Below are positions 16,502 to 24,938 of a stretch of 64,000 nt of DNA, one piece after another. Every line of letters starts with the position of its first letter. The first letter of the stretch is position 1. The DNA comes from Sphingobium sp. YR768. Its GTDB lineage: Bacteria; Pseudomonadota; Alphaproteobacteria; Sphingomonadales; Sphingomonadaceae. A model generated the notes under the pieces. That model did not search any database and was not told the origin of the DNA. It saw only the letters and a program-made list of their open reading frames with translations. The stretch covers positions 62,001 to 126,000 of the forward strand of contig NZ_FOGE01000010.1 in NCBI RefSeq assembly GCF_900111125.1, in the 5' to 3' direction. Made by a program: the position numbers and the translations under genes.

Positions 16502-16585
16502 ATGACAGAAAACGTCATGATTGAGACCGTTAGCAATCGCAAAATGTCCGATCTATCCAATAATATTTCACCGATTCCGGCGTAA
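16502..16585 (+). CDS. Possible 27-residue peptide gene
   Basis: A short frame, M-T-E-N-V-M-I-E-T-V-S-N-R-K-M-S-D-L-S-N and seven further residues ending IPA, stops at TAA 16583-16585. A CAAGG stands about 9 bases before the ATG. The start codon lies inside the inverted repeat TCATGAC-N7-GTCATGA (16500-16506 and 16514-16520), which could mask it in RNA. A strong terminator follows 54 bases later, so a short transcript of about 170 bases is plausible. No family is recognised. It could be a leader peptide, a small regulatory peptide or chance. Confidence 0.4.
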   Translation: MTENVMIETVSNRKMSDLSNNISPIPA

Positions 16586-16639
16586 AGCCGTCTTGCGACC
16601 CGAAGGCTCTTAGGCCCATGGCCGATGAGACCTTTTCCT

Positions 16640-16673
16640 GACCCGGCGGTGAAAACCGCCGGGTCATTTTTTT
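16640..16673 (+). terminator. Strong intrinsic terminator upstream of the AraC gene
   Basis: Perfect 11-bp stem GACCCGGCGGT/ACCGCCGGGTC with a GAAA tetraloop, followed by A and seven T. The orientation is plus strand. No conventional gene precedes it; only the 27-codon frame and a possible stem-loop (CTTAGGCC..GGCC..TGAG near 16610) lie upstream. It therefore either ends a small transcript or attenuates the AraC gene. Confidence 0.9.
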
Positions 16674-16774
16674 ACCCGACGCCATGTTGGCGGCATAAAA
16701 GTGACAGTTTCCCAGCCATTCCGCTTGCGCCGCCATGCCATTGGCGCATAGTGTTTTTCCTTGGGGTGAAGAAC

Positions 16775-17716
16775 ATGGGGTCGCATCATATCGACACGAT
16801 CGGTGGCGCAATCGCGCTGCCGGACGAGCGTGGGCCGCTTTCCTACACGGTGGCGGCGACGCAGGGGCCTGTGCGCCTCAGCTATGTCGCGCCCCCTGCC
16901 CATTTGCGCGCCTATTTCGGCTCCCTCTATCTCTTCAGCGTTTCGGCCGATCGTTTCGCAGACGCAACACGGGCTGACGTGCCGCAACTGCGCTTCATGC
17001 TGGAGGGCGGCGGCGATTATCATTTCCAGGACGGGGTCGTGACGGCGACGCCCGACGTCTGCCTGCTGGGGCCGACCACGGCGGCGACTCGTTTTCAACT
17101 GGACCGGCCGGTGCGCGTACTGGGTATTTCCATCCTGCCGGCGGGATGGATGGCATTGCATGGCGGCGACGCCAGCCTGCTGGCGGACCGGCTGTGCGAT
17201 CTGGCGGCGGAGAAGGGCGACCTGTATCGCCTGCTGCTGGACCGGCTGCGCGGGGCGGATGACGATGTCGATGCGATGGCGGCCCTGTGCTGGGCGGAAC
17301 TGGGCAGGCTGGTGCGGCCGCCGCGCCCGGCGATATGGGAATTGCTGGCGGCGGTCGATGCCTGGCTGATGGACGAAGGATCGCCGCGGATCGAGACGCT
17401 GGCGGAAACCACCGACCTGTCGCCGCGCCAGCTCGCGCGCCTCACCAACAAATATTATGGCGCCCCGCCCAAGCTGCTGGCGCGCAAATATCGGGCGTTG
17501 CGCTGTTCGGCGCGGATCGCGCTGGACGGGGAAAGCTGGCAGCAATTGTGCGAAGAGGCCGGTTTCTATGACCAGTCGCACTTCATCCGGGAGATCAAGC
17601 ATTTTATCGGCCTGACCCCGCACCAGTTGCAGACCGAGCCGTCGGCGGTCGCCCAACTGACCCTGTTGCGCCGTTCGCTGGGTGGCGATGTGGCCGTGCT
17701 GAACCGGCTGAGCTAA
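16775..17716 (+). CDS. AraC family transcriptional regulator
   Basis: 313 residues from the ATG at 16775; a longer in-frame reading would include the terminator region and is unlikely. The N-terminal half is a sensor domain of unknown ligand (AYFGSLYLFSVSAD, LEGGGDYHFQDG). The C-terminal part is an AraC-type double helix-turn-helix (IETLAETTDLSPRQLARLTN, then EAGFYDQSHFIREIKHFIG, then TPHQL). The family usually activates nearby genes. The nearest candidates are the small transcript upstream and the suf operon 120 bases downstream, neither shown. Confidence 0.88.
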   Translation: MGSHHIDTIGGAIALPDERGPLSYTVAATQGPVRLSYVAPPAHLRAYFGSLYLFSVSADRFADATRADVPQLRFMLEGGGDYHFQDGVVTATPDVCLLGPTTAATRFQLDRPVRVLGISILPAGWMALHGGDASLLADRLCDLAAEKGDLYRLLLDRLRGADDDVDAMAALCWAELGRLVRPPRPAIWELLAAVDAWLMDEGSPRIETLAETTDLSPRQLARLTNKYYGAPPKLLARKYRALRCSARIALDGESWQQLCEEAGFYDQSHFIREIKHFIGLTPHQLQTEPSAVAQLTLLRRSLGGDVAVLNRLS

Positions 17717-17772
17717 GCCGCGCCCAAGCAAAATTTCCTTGATTAAACGCCTCTGTGCGACCACATGCGCCC

Positions 17773-17811
17773 AATCGGATGGAATCAGTCCGATTTGAGA
17801 ATGGTTCGCAA
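17773..17811. promoter_or_regulatory. Candidate operators in the suf promoter
   Basis: Two adjoining inverted repeats in the 119-base gap before the Rrf2 gene: AATCGGA-N9-TCCGATT (17773-17795, perfect) and TTGAGAA-TGG-TTCGCAA (17795-17811, one mismatch). The second has the TTnnGAA..TTCnnAA symmetry of Irr-type iron control elements known in alphaproteobacteria; the first could bind the Rrf2/IscR-like protein. Assignments are inference. Confidence 0.5.
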
Positions 17812-17835
17812 TTTATGAAGGGCGCGTGACGCGAC

Positions 17836-18246
17836 ATGAAACTGTCGAGCTTCGCTGACTATGCGGTCGTGCTGATGTCCGCCGCCGCGCGCCATTGTGG
17901 CGCCGCGCGGATGAACGCGACCACGCTGAGCGCCGAAACCGGTATTCCGCTGCCCACCGCGCAGAAGCTGGTGAGCCGCCTGTCGGCCGCCGGTCTGCTC
18001 GAATCGAGCCGGGGCACCGGCGGCGGCGTGCGCCTGTCGCGCCCGCCGGCCACCATCACGCTGGCCGATGTGGTGGAGGCGGTCGAAGGACCGATCGCCA
18101 TGACCGCGTGCAGCGAACAAGGGGCGCATGACTGCAATCTGGAACAGGATTGCCGCATCCGCCCGCACATGAATGTGGCGAACAATGCCATCCGCGAAGC
18201 GCTCGCGGGGGTGACGATCGCCAGTCTGACACGAGAAATGGCATGA
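17836..18246 (+). CDS. Rrf2 family Fe-S cluster assembly regulator (IscR/SufR-like)
   Basis: 136 residues. The winged helix ([49 protein letters not shown]) is Rrf2-type. Three cysteines, Cys92, Cys100 and Cys106 ([16 protein letters not shown]), match the cluster-ligand positions of IscR-like sensors with slightly wider spacing. It should sense Fe-S status and control the suf operon, of which it is the first gene. The stop overlaps the sufB start by four bases (ATGA), giving tight translational coupling. Confidence 0.92.
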   Translation: MKLSSFADYAVVLMSAAARHCGAARMNATTLSAETGIPLPTAQKLVSRLSAAGLLESSRGTGGGVRLSRPPATITLADVVEAVEGPIAMTACSEQGAHDCNLEQDCRIRPHMNVANNAIREALAGVTIASLTREMA

Positions 18247-19727
18247 CTGAACAAGCAACCACCGTTCGGAATCAGGAAGCGCAGGACGCCGCTGATCGCG
18301 CGTCGACCTACGAACATGGCTGGTCGTCCGCCATCGAGCAGGATTTCGCGCCCAAGGGGCTGAACGAGGATACGGTCCGCTTCATCTCGGCCAAGAAGAA
18401 GGAGCCGCAATGGCTGCTCGACTGGCGGCTCAAGGCCTTCGCCATGTGGCAGAAGATGGAAGCGCCGGACTGGGCCAAGCTCAACGTCCCGCCGATCGAT
18501 TACCAAGATGCCTATTATTACGCCGAGCCGAAGAAGAAGGTGGAACTGGATTCGCTGGATCAGGTCGATCCCGAAATCCTCGCCACCTATCAAAAGCTGG
18601 GCATCCCCATCGCCGAGCAGGAAATGCTCGCCGGCGTGAAGGGCAGCCGCAAGATCGCGGTCGATGCCGTGTTCGACTCGGTCTCGGTCGCCACCACCTT
18701 CCGCAAGGAGCTGGAGGAAGCGGGCGTTATCTTCCGCTCGATCAGCGAAGCGGTGCGCGAATTCCCTGACCTCGTAAAGAAGTGGCTGGGCAAAGTCGTG
18801 CCGATGCACGACAACTACTTTGCCACGCTCAACTGCGCGGTCTTTTCCGACGGCACTTTCGTCTACATCCCCAAGGGCGTTCGCTGCCCGATGGAGCTGT
18901 CGACCTATTTCCGCATCAACGCGGAAAATACCGGGCAGTTCGAACGCACCCTGATCGTCGCGGACGAGGGTGCCTATGTCTCCTATCTGGAAGGCTGCAC
19001 CGCGCCGATGCGCGACGAAAATCAGCTGCACGCCGCCGTGGTGGAACTGGTTGCGCTCGACGATGCCGAGATCAAGTACAGCACCGTCCAGAACTGGTAT
19101 CCCGGCGACGAGAACGGCAAGGGCGGCATCTATAATTTCGTGACCAAGCGGGCGCTCTGCCAGGGCCGCAACAGCAAGGTTTCGTGGACGCAGGTGGAAA
19201 CCGGGTCGGCGATCACGTGGAAATATCCGTCCTGCGTGTTGAACGGCGAGAATAGCGTCGGGGAGTTCTACTCCGTCGCGCTGACCAACAATCTGCAACA
19301 GGCCGACACCGGCACCAAGATGATCCATAATGGCAAGGGGTCGCGCTCGACCATCGTGTCCAAGGGGATCAGCGCGGGGCGCAGCAACAACACCTATCGC
19401 GGCCTCGTCCGCGTGGCGCCGGGCGCGGAGGGCGTGCGCAACTTCACCCAATGCGACAGCCTGTTGCTGGGCGATCAGTGCGGCGCGCATACCGTGCCCT
19501 ATATCGAAGTGCGCAATCCCAGCGCCCAGATCGAGCATGAGGCGACGACGTCGAAGATTTCCGACGACCAGCTCTTCTACGCGATGCAGCGTGGGCTGGA
19601 TCAGGAAAGCGCGGTGTCGCTGATCGTCAACGGCTTCGCCAAGGAAGTGCTGCAACAGCTACCGATGGAGTTCGCGGTCGAGGCACAGAAGCTGCTAGGC
19701 ATCAGCCTTGAAGGCAGCGTGGGATAA
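18243..19727 (+). CDS. sufB: Fe-S cluster assembly scaffold SufB
   Basis: 494 residues from the ATG at 18243, which overlaps the preceding stop. SufB-specific segments include [93 protein letters not shown] and [18 protein letters not shown], ending in a basic core with ARQ-like helices. SufB is the scaffold where clusters are assembled in the SufBC2D complex, in the cytosol. The length is typical. It is separated from the rest of the operon by an inverted repeat. Confidence 0.97.
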   Translation: MTEQATTVRNQEAQDAADRASTYEHGWSSAIEQDFAPKGLNEDTVRFISAKKKEPQWLLDWRLKAFAMWQKMEAPDWAKLNVPPIDYQDAYYYAEPKKKVELDSLDQVDPEILATYQKLGIPIAEQEMLAGVKGSRKIAVDAVFDSVSVATTFRKELEEAGVIFRSISEAVREFPDLVKKWLGKVVPMHDNYFATLNCAVFSDGTFVYIPKGVRCPMELSTYFRINAENTGQFERTLIVADEGAYVSYLEGCTAPMRDENQLHAAVVELVALDDAEIKYSTVQNWYPGDENGKGGIYNFVTKRALCQGRNSKVSWTQVETGSAITWKYPSCVLNGENSVGEFYSVALTNNLQQADTGTKMIHNGKGSRSTIVSKGISAGRSNNTYRGLVRVAPGAEGVRNFTQCDSLLLGDQCGAHTVPYIEVRNPSAQIEHEATTSKISDDQLFYAMQRGLDQESAVSLIVNGFAKEVLQQLPMEFAVEAQKLLGISLEGSVG

Positions 19728-19739
19728 TATCATTCCCCC

Positions 19740-19826
19740 GTCATGCTGAACTTGTTTCAGCATCCATTTCGCCGTCGCAGGCGAGGGTTGGGGGAGAAAT
19801 GGACCCTGAAACAAGTTCAGGGTGAC
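19740..19826. repeat. Inverted repeat inside the suf operon (CTGAACTTGTTTCAG family)
   Basis: 31-base arms (19740-19770 and 19796-19826) with a few mismatches, e.g. CTGAACTTGTTTCAG against CTGAAACAAGTTCAG, around a 25-base loop. It sits between sufB and the next operon gene, so a transcript would carry a long stable hairpin there. Confidence 0.85.
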
Positions 19827-19856
19827 GTGGAATTTAAGAGCTTGAAGGACTGAGAC

Positions 19857-20312
19857 TTGAGCGACGAAGACGATATCCAGGATGCCCTCGCCGATTTCGC
19901 GGAGGATGTTAGCAACGGGCAGTCATGGACCGCCGCGATCCGTATCCTGACCGAGGATTATGAGCTGGAAGAGGGCGAGTTGCAGGCCCGCGCCGCCAAG
20001 GATTTCGGCGATCTCGACGCCTATCAGGCGGAAAGCCGCGCCGCGCTGGAAGCGGGCGATGTCGCTTTCACCGAGAAGCTGCGCAAGGACAAGGCGTTCC
20101 ACAAGGCGAAGGCGCCCAATCTGGCCCGCATGGGGCCGGTCAGCGAATTCGTCGTCGCGCTGCTGGAAAAGGGCGCGCCGGAGCCGGACGCCGACTGGTG
20201 GCCCTATATGCCGATCAAGCGCCATATCGACACGCTGTTCCCCGCGCCGGGCGATGTGCGGGACATGGCCTTCTGGACCGCGCGGACGCTCCAGCGCGCG
20301 CAGAGCAACTGA
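19857..20312 (+). CDS. Uncharacterised protein encoded in the suf operon
   Basis: 151 residues if started at the TTG at 19857 (GAAGGA upstream; no ATG gives a better frame). The N-terminus is strongly acidic (SDEDDIQDALADFAEDVSNG), the middle is helical and charged, and the C-terminus is Trp/Pro-rich (PEPDADWWPYMPIKRHIDTL). It has no cysteine, so it is unlikely to bind a cluster. No family recognised. Its position between sufB and sufC, 16 bases before sufC, suggests a role in or regulation of cluster assembly. Confidence 0.75.
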   Translation: MSDEDDIQDALADFAEDVSNGQSWTAAIRILTEDYELEEGELQARAAKDFGDLDAYQAESRAALEAGDVAFTEKLRKDKAFHKAKAPNLARMGPVSEFVVALLEKGAPEPDADWWPYMPIKRHIDTLFPAPGDVRDMAFWTARTLQRAQSN

Positions 20313-20328
20313 TTTTCGGGGATAAGTG

Positions 20329-21075
20329 ATGCTGACGATCGACAACCTCACCAACGAAATCGACGGCAAGGCGATCCTCAAGGGCCTGTCGCTTCAGATC
20401 AATGCGGGCGAAATCCACGCGATCATGGGGCCGAACGGCGCCGGCAAGTCGACGCTCGCCTACACGCTGGGCGGCCGCCCCAATTATGACGTTACCGGCG
20501 GCACCGCCACCTTCGAAGGCGAAGACCTGTTCGAAAAAGACCCGCATGAGCGCGCTGCTGCCGGGCTGTTCCTGGGCTTCCAATATCCGGTCGAAATCCC
20601 CGGCGTCTCCAACCTGCAATTCCTGCGCGAGAGCCTGAATTCGCAGCGCCGCGCGCGCGGCGAGAAGGAACTGAACGGTGGCGAATTCATCAAGCTGGCC
20701 AAGGAAAAGGCCGGCCTGCTGGGCCTCGACATGGAGATGCTCAAGCGCCCGGTGAATGTCGGCTTTTCCGGCGGCGAAAAGAAGCGCGCCGAAATGGTGC
20801 AGATGGGCATTCTCGATCCCAAGCTGGCGATTCTCGACGAGACGGACTCGGGCCTCGACATCGACGCGCTCAAGATCGTGGGCGCGGGCATCAACGCGAT
20901 CATGCGCAAGCCTGACAAGGCGGTGCTGCTGATCACCCATTATCAGCGCCTGCTCGACTATGTGAAGCCGGATTTCGTCCACGTCCTGGCCGCTGGCCGG
21001 ATCGTCAAGTCGGGCGGTCCTGAACTGGCGCTGGAACTGGAGCGTGAAGGCTATGCCGAGGTGGTGGCCGCGTGA
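20329..21075 (+). CDS. sufC: SufC ATPase of the Fe-S assembly complex
   Basis: 248 residues; ATG 20329 is preferred to the GTG three bases earlier. ABC ATPase motifs: Walker A GPNGAGKST, Q-loop FLGFQYPVEIPGV, signature FSGGEKKRAEM, Walker B LAILDETDSGLD, and switch His in ITHYQRLL. The Asp-Glu-Thr-Asp-Ser-Gly-Leu-Asp pattern is diagnostic for SufC. It hydrolyses ATP to drive conformational change in SufBC2D; it is cytosolic and is not a transporter despite its fold. Confidence 0.97.
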   Translation: MLTIDNLTNEIDGKAILKGLSLQINAGEIHAIMGPNGAGKSTLAYTLGGRPNYDVTGGTATFEGEDLFEKDPHERAAAGLFLGFQYPVEIPGVSNLQFLRESLNSQRRARGEKELNGGEFIKLAKEKAGLLGLDMEMLKRPVNVGFSGGEKKRAEMVQMGILDPKLAILDETDSGLDIDALKIVGAGINAIMRKPDKAVLLITHYQRLLDYVKPDFVHVLAAGRIVKSGGPELALELEREGYAEVVAA

Positions 21076-21141
21076 TCCCTGTCCTACACCGATTCCTGAA
21101 GCCTAGCATGGCCATGCAGCTTTCCGATAATTTCCAACTTG

Positions 21142-21156
21142 CGACATATAATGTCG
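21142..21156. promoter_or_regulatory. Short perfect inverted repeat with TATAAT upstream of sufD
   Basis: CGACAT-ATA-ATGTCG contains a consensus -10 hexamer (21147-21152) in the longest gap of the downstream suf genes. No good -35 is seen 16-18 bases upstream. It may be a secondary promoter or protein site; evidence is weak. Confidence 0.35.
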
Positions 21157-21193
21157 AAATTTGCGGGAAATATGCGAAGTTAAGGGGGCAGGC

Positions 21194-21946
21194 ATGACCG
21201 CGCTTGCTATCCCGACTCGCAAGGATGAGGCCTGGCGCTACAGCGATCTGGAAGCGGTGGCGACCATCTGGCCCGTGCCCGCACCGACGCGGATCGACGT
21301 GGCGGAGGGCGAAACGGCGCGCCATCATCTGTTGCAGGATGCAGGCGAAGGCGCGGCGGCGGTGCATGACTATGTCATCACCATCGCCGACGGGGCGCGG
21401 TGCGATTTCCATGTGCTCAATATCGGCGGCAAGCTGGGGCGCGTGACCTTCACCGTCACGATCGGCAGCAACGCCCATTTCGAACTGAATGGCGCGATCC
21501 TCGGCGGCGGCGACCAGACGCTGGAAATCATTACCAGCGTCACCCATGCCAGGCCGGATTCGACCAGCGGCCAGACGGTCCGTTCCATCCTGGGCCAGCG
21601 CGCGACGGGCAGCTATCTGGGCAGCATCAACGTCGCCCGCGATGCGCAGCGCACCGATGCGTTTCAGTCGATCAAGGCGATGCTGCTGGATCGGACCGCC
21701 ACGGCCAATGCCAAGCCGGAACTGGAAATCTTCGCCGACGACGTGAAATGCGCCCATGGCGCGACCGTGGGCGAACTGGACAAGGCCGCGCTCTTCTACA
21801 TGGCGTCGCGCGGCATGGATCCGGCGACGGCCAAGACGCTGCTGCTGCGCTCCTTCGTCGCGGGCGTGTTCGACGATGTGGCGGACGAAGCGGTCAAGGA
21901 TGCGCTTGAAGCCGCTGCCATCGCCAAGCTGGAGGCGCTGGTATGA
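21194..21946 (+). CDS. sufD: Fe-S cluster assembly protein SufD
   Basis: 250 residues from the ATG at 21194 after a GGGGGCAGG ribosome site. It begins TRKDEAWRYSDLEAV, typical of SufD (KxExWRYT/S). The beta-helix core is shorter than in E. coli SufD, as is usual in alphaproteobacteria. DDVKCAHGATVGELDKAALF carries the conserved Cys-His near the C-terminus, followed by SRGMDPATAKTLLLRSFVAG. It pairs with SufB and SufC. The 118 bases before it contain a TATAAT inside CGACAT-N3-ATGTCG (21142-21156), a possible internal promoter. Confidence 0.95.
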   Translation: MTALAIPTRKDEAWRYSDLEAVATIWPVPAPTRIDVAEGETARHHLLQDAGEGAAAVHDYVITIADGARCDFHVLNIGGKLGRVTFTVTIGSNAHFELNGAILGGGDQTLEIITSVTHARPDSTSGQTVRSILGQRATGSYLGSINVARDAQRTDAFQSIKAMLLDRTATANAKPELEIFADDVKCAHGATVGELDKAALFYMASRGMDPATAKTLLLRSFVAGVFDDVADEAVKDALEAAAIAKLEALV

Positions 21947-23148
21947 CCGACCTCGCGCAGGGCCTGCGCTTGCGGGACGATTTCCCCGGTGTCGGCGACT
22001 GGCATTATCTGGACAGCGCCGCCACCGCGCAAAAGCCCAATGCCGTGATCGACGCGATCGCCCGCGCCTATGGCCCCGACTATGCCACCGTGCATCGCGG
22101 CGTCTATGAACGCTCGGCCAATATGACGCTTGCTTATGAGGCCGCTCGCCGCAAGGTCGCCGGCTTCATCGGCGCCGCGTCGGACAGCGAGATCGTCTAT
22201 GTCCGCGGCGCGACCGAGGGCATCAATCTGGTCGCACAATGCTGGGCCGGCACGCAGTTGAAGGCCGGTGACCGCATCCTGCTGTCCACACTGGAGCATC
22301 ACAGCAATATCGTCCCCTGGCAGATCGTCGCCGAAAAGGTCGGGGCCCAGATCGACGTGGTGCCGCTGACGCAGGACGGCCGGATCGATCTGGACGCGAT
22401 GCGCGCGATGATCACGCCGCAGCACCGCATGGTCGCGCTCGCCCATGTGTCGAACGTGCTGGGCAGCGTGCTCGATTGCCGCCGCGCCGCCGACATCGCC
22501 CATATGGTCGGCGCGAAAATCCTGATCGACGGCTGTCAGGCGGTTCCCCGCCTCGCCGTCGATGTTCAGGCGCTCGACTGCGATTTCTACGTCTTTTCCG
22601 CGCACAAGCTTTACGGCCCGACCGGCATCGGCATATTGTGGGGGCGCAAGGAGTTGCTCGACGCCATGCCGCCTTATCAGGGTGGCGGGTCGATGATCGA
22701 CAAGGTGACGTTCGAAAAGACGACCTACGCCCCCGCGCCGACCCGGTTCGAGGCTGGGACGCCGCATATCGTCGGCGTCGTCGGCCTGTCCGCCGCGATC
22801 GATTATGTGCAGGGCATCGGCCTGGACGTCATCCACGCCCATGAATGCGCCATGGTGGCCAAGGCTCGCGCCGCGATCGGCCAGATCAACAGCGTGCGCG
22901 TCTTTGGCCCCGAAGATTCGGCCGGCATCCTCTCTTTCGAGGTGGGGGGGGTGCATCCGCACGATGTCGGCACCATATTGGATGAAACGGGTGTCGCGAT
23001 CCGCGCCGGCCATCATTGCGCCCAGCCGCTGATGCGGCATCTGGGCGTCGAGGCGACCGCACGGGCCAGTTTCGGCATCTACAGCGACGACAGCGATGTG
23101 GATGCGCTGGTCAAAGGCATAGAACGGGTAAGGAAAATCTTCGGATGA
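21943..23148 (+). CDS. sufS: Cysteine desulfurase SufS
   Basis: 401 residues, overlapping sufD by four bases. PLP lysine is Lys222 in VFSAHKLYGPTGIG; the active-site cysteine is Cys359 in RAGHHCAQPLM. The N-terminal YLDSAATAQKP and VHRGVYERSA match group II desulfurases. It releases sulfur from L-cysteine as persulfide and hands it to SufE, encoded separately at 12.4 kb. Homodimeric and cytosolic by family. Confidence 0.97.
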   Translation: MTDLAQGLRLRDDFPGVGDWHYLDSAATAQKPNAVIDAIARAYGPDYATVHRGVYERSANMTLAYEAARRKVAGFIGAASDSEIVYVRGATEGINLVAQCWAGTQLKAGDRILLSTLEHHSNIVPWQIVAEKVGAQIDVVPLTQDGRIDLDAMRAMITPQHRMVALAHVSNVLGSVLDCRRAADIAHMVGAKILIDGCQAVPRLAVDVQALDCDFYVFSAHKLYGPTGIGILWGRKELLDAMPPYQGGGSMIDKVTFEKTTYAPAPTRFEAGTPHIVGVVGLSAAIDYVQGIGLDVIHAHECAMVAKARAAIGQINSVRVFGPEDSAGILSFEVGGVHPHDVGTILDETGVAIRAGHHCAQPLMRHLGVEATARASFGIYSDDSDVDALVKGIERVRKIFG

Positions 23149-23606
23149 TCGAGGAAAAGAAGATCATGGTGGAAGAAGTGGACGCGGTGGAAACCCCGCC
23201 CAAGGCGCGCGTCGAAGAGGCGGAGGCCGCGCCGCGCCAGCGCGACTATCTGGACGGCTTCCTGACGCAGGCGCCCAGCGCCGTGCCCGCGGGCGAACCG
23301 GGCGGCGATCTCTATGACGGCATCATCGATGCGCTGAAGGAGATTTTCGACCCGGAAATCCCGGTCAACATCTATGATCTGGGTCTTATCTACGGCGTCG
23401 ACGTCACGGCGGATGGCCATGCGGTCGTCACCATGACGCTGACCACGCCGCATTGCCCGGTCGCCGAATCCATGCCCGGCGAAGTCGAACTGCGCGTCGG
23501 CGCAGTCCCCGGCGTCGGCAATGTCGAGGTGAATCTGGTCTGGGATCCGCCATGGGACCCCGGCAAGATGTCGGACGAAGCGAAGCTCGAACTGGGGATG
23601 CTCTGA
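23145..23606 (+). CDS. sufT: SufT (DUF59/MIP18 family) Fe-S assembly protein
   Basis: 153 residues from the ATG at 23145, four-base overlap with sufS. A variable, charged N-terminus of about 55 residues precedes the MIP18 domain: IIDALKEIFDPEIPVNIYDL, GLIYGVDV, TLTTPHCPVAESMPGEVE (conserved Cys), VNLVWDPPWDPGKMSDEAK. The family helps deliver Fe-S clusters to target proteins. It is a standard suf-operon member outside the enterics. Confidence 0.93.
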   Translation: MIEEKKIMVEEVDAVETPPKARVEEAEAAPRQRDYLDGFLTQAPSAVPAGEPGGDLYDGIIDALKEIFDPEIPVNIYDLGLIYGVDVTADGHAVVTMTLTTPHCPVAESMPGEVELRVGAVPGVGNVEVNLVWDPPWDPGKMSDEAKLELGML

Positions 23607-23965
23607 TGACCGTGGAAACCAAGACCCGCGCCCGCCCCGCCGCCGTCCTCCTGACGCCCAGCGCGGAGCAGCGCATCGCCGATCTGATGGCGCAGGCGCC
23701 CGACGGCACGATCGGCGTCAAGCTGTCGACCCCCAAGCGCGGCTGCTCGGGCCTCGCTTACTCGGTCGATTATGTCACCGAAGAAGCCAAGTTCGACGAG
23801 AAGATCGAAACCCCCGGCGGCGTCCTCTATATCGACGGCGCCTCGGTCCTCTATCTCATCGGATCGACCATGAACTGGGTCGAGGATGATTTCACCGCCG
23901 GCTTCGTCTTCGCCAACCCCAATGCCAAGGGTAGCTGCGGCTGCGGCGAGAGCTTCACGGTTTAA
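23606..23965 (+). CDS. sufA: A-type Fe-S carrier protein (SufA/IscA family)
   Basis: 119 residues; the ATG overlaps the sufT stop by one base. The three cluster-ligand cysteines are present: one in PKRGCSGLAYSVDY and two in the C-terminal GSCGCGESF. VLLTPSAEQRIADLM opens the HesB-like fold. It carries assembled clusters to apoproteins. Last gene of the operon. The name SufA is by context; ErpA/IscA-type paralogues are hard to separate by reading. The inverted repeat at 23975 follows the stop closely and could terminate the operon. Confidence 0.93.
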   Translation: MTVETKTRARPAAVLLTPSAEQRIADLMAQAPDGTIGVKLSTPKRGCSGLAYSVDYVTEEAKFDEKIETPGGVLYIDGASVLYLIGSTMNWVEDDFTAGFVFANPNAKGSCGCGESFTV

Positions 23966-23974
23966 TCGCTATCG

Positions 23975-24049
23975 GTGCTCCTGCGAAAGCAGGAGCCCAG
24001 TATGGAGGGCAGGCCGGTCGACTCTGGGCTCCTGCTTTCGCAGGAGCAC
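23975..24049. repeat. Intergenic inverted repeat (CTCCTGCGAAAGCAG family)
   Basis: Perfect 26-bp arms at 23975-24000 and 24024-24049; each arm contains its own small palindrome CTCCTGCGAAAGCAGGAG. Same family as 12275-12318. It lies directly after the suf operon. Confidence 0.88.
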
Positions 24050-24063
24050 GGAGGAACGGGATC

Positions 24064-24861
24064 ATGCCCCACATGCTCATCCTCGGCATGGGCTATACCG
24101 CCTCCCGCCTTGCCTCCCGCCTGCGCGCGCAAGGATGGCGCATCACCGGCGTCCGCCGCAGCGCCGACGCCGAAACTCTCGCCTTCGATGACGACAGCGC
24201 CGTCCGCGCCGCCATCGCGCAGGCCAGCCACATCCTGTCCTCCGTTCCGCCCGAAGCGGAGGCCGATCCCGTCCTCACCCGCTACGCCGCCGCCATTGCG
24301 GCCGCGCCCGCCATCTGGACCGGCTATCTCTCCTCTACCGGCGTCTATGGCGATGCGGCAGGCGCGTGGGTGGATGAAAGCAGCGCCACCGGGTCCGGCC
24401 GCCGCGCCGCCCGGGCACAGGCCGATGCGGACTGGGGGGCGCTGCGCCCGGATATGCGCCGCTTTCGCCTGCCCGGCATCTACGGTCCGGGCCGCAGCGC
24501 GCTGGATCGCGTGCGGGCGGGGCGGGCGCATCGTATCGACCTGCCCGACCAGATATTCAGCCGCGCCCATGTGGATGACATCGTCGCCGGGGTCATCGCG
24601 TCGATCCACGCCGGGCCGCCCGGCATCTATAATCTGTCGGATGATCTGCCCTGCGCGCAGAATCGCCTGATCGAGGAAGCCTGTGCCATCCTGTGCCAGC
24701 CTGTCCCCCCGCTCCTGACGCTGGAAGAGGCGCAATTGTCGCCGATGGCGCGCAGCTTCTATGCCGAAAATCGCCGGGTCGCCAATGGCCGGGCCAGACG
24801 CTTGCTGGGCTGGTTGCCGCGCTATCCGACCTATCGCGAGGGGCTGCGCGCCTGCCTCTGA
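24064..24861 (+). CDS. NAD(P)-dependent epimerase/dehydratase-like protein (YeeZ type)
   Basis: 265 residues after a GGAGGAACG ribosome site. The N-terminal Rossmann motif is ILGMGYTASRLASRL; LSSTGVYGDAAGAWVDE is the extended-SDR strand with the Ser/Thr-Tyr active-site region, and FRLPGIYGPGRSALD follows. It resembles short sugar-nucleotide epimerase relatives of unknown substrate. Preceded by the repeat after the suf operon, so it is probably a separate unit. Confidence 0.83.
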   Translation: MPHMLILGMGYTASRLASRLRAQGWRITGVRRSADAETLAFDDDSAVRAAIAQASHILSSVPPEAEADPVLTRYAAAIAAAPAIWTGYLSSTGVYGDAAGAWVDESSATGSGRRAARAQADADWGALRPDMRRFRLPGIYGPGRSALDRVRAGRAHRIDLPDQIFSRAHVDDIVAGVIASIHAGPPGIYNLSDDLPCAQNRLIEEACAILCQPVPPLLTLEEAQLSPMARSFYAENRRVANGRARRLLGWLPRYPTYREGLRACL

Positions 24862-24877
24862 TCATTTCGTTTCGTGG

Positions 24878-24892
24878 TTTACGCCTTGTTAA
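24878..24892. promoter_or_regulatory. CtrA-like site
   Basis: TTTA-CGCCTTG-TTAA fits the alphaproteobacterial CtrA box TTAA-N7-TTAA with one mismatch, 46 bases before a small conserved-looking gene. A single imperfect site, so weak evidence. Confidence 0.3.
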
Positions 24893-24938
24893 CCGAGACG
24901 GTCGACAAGCGGGGCATCGCTTCATAAAGGGATGCCGC

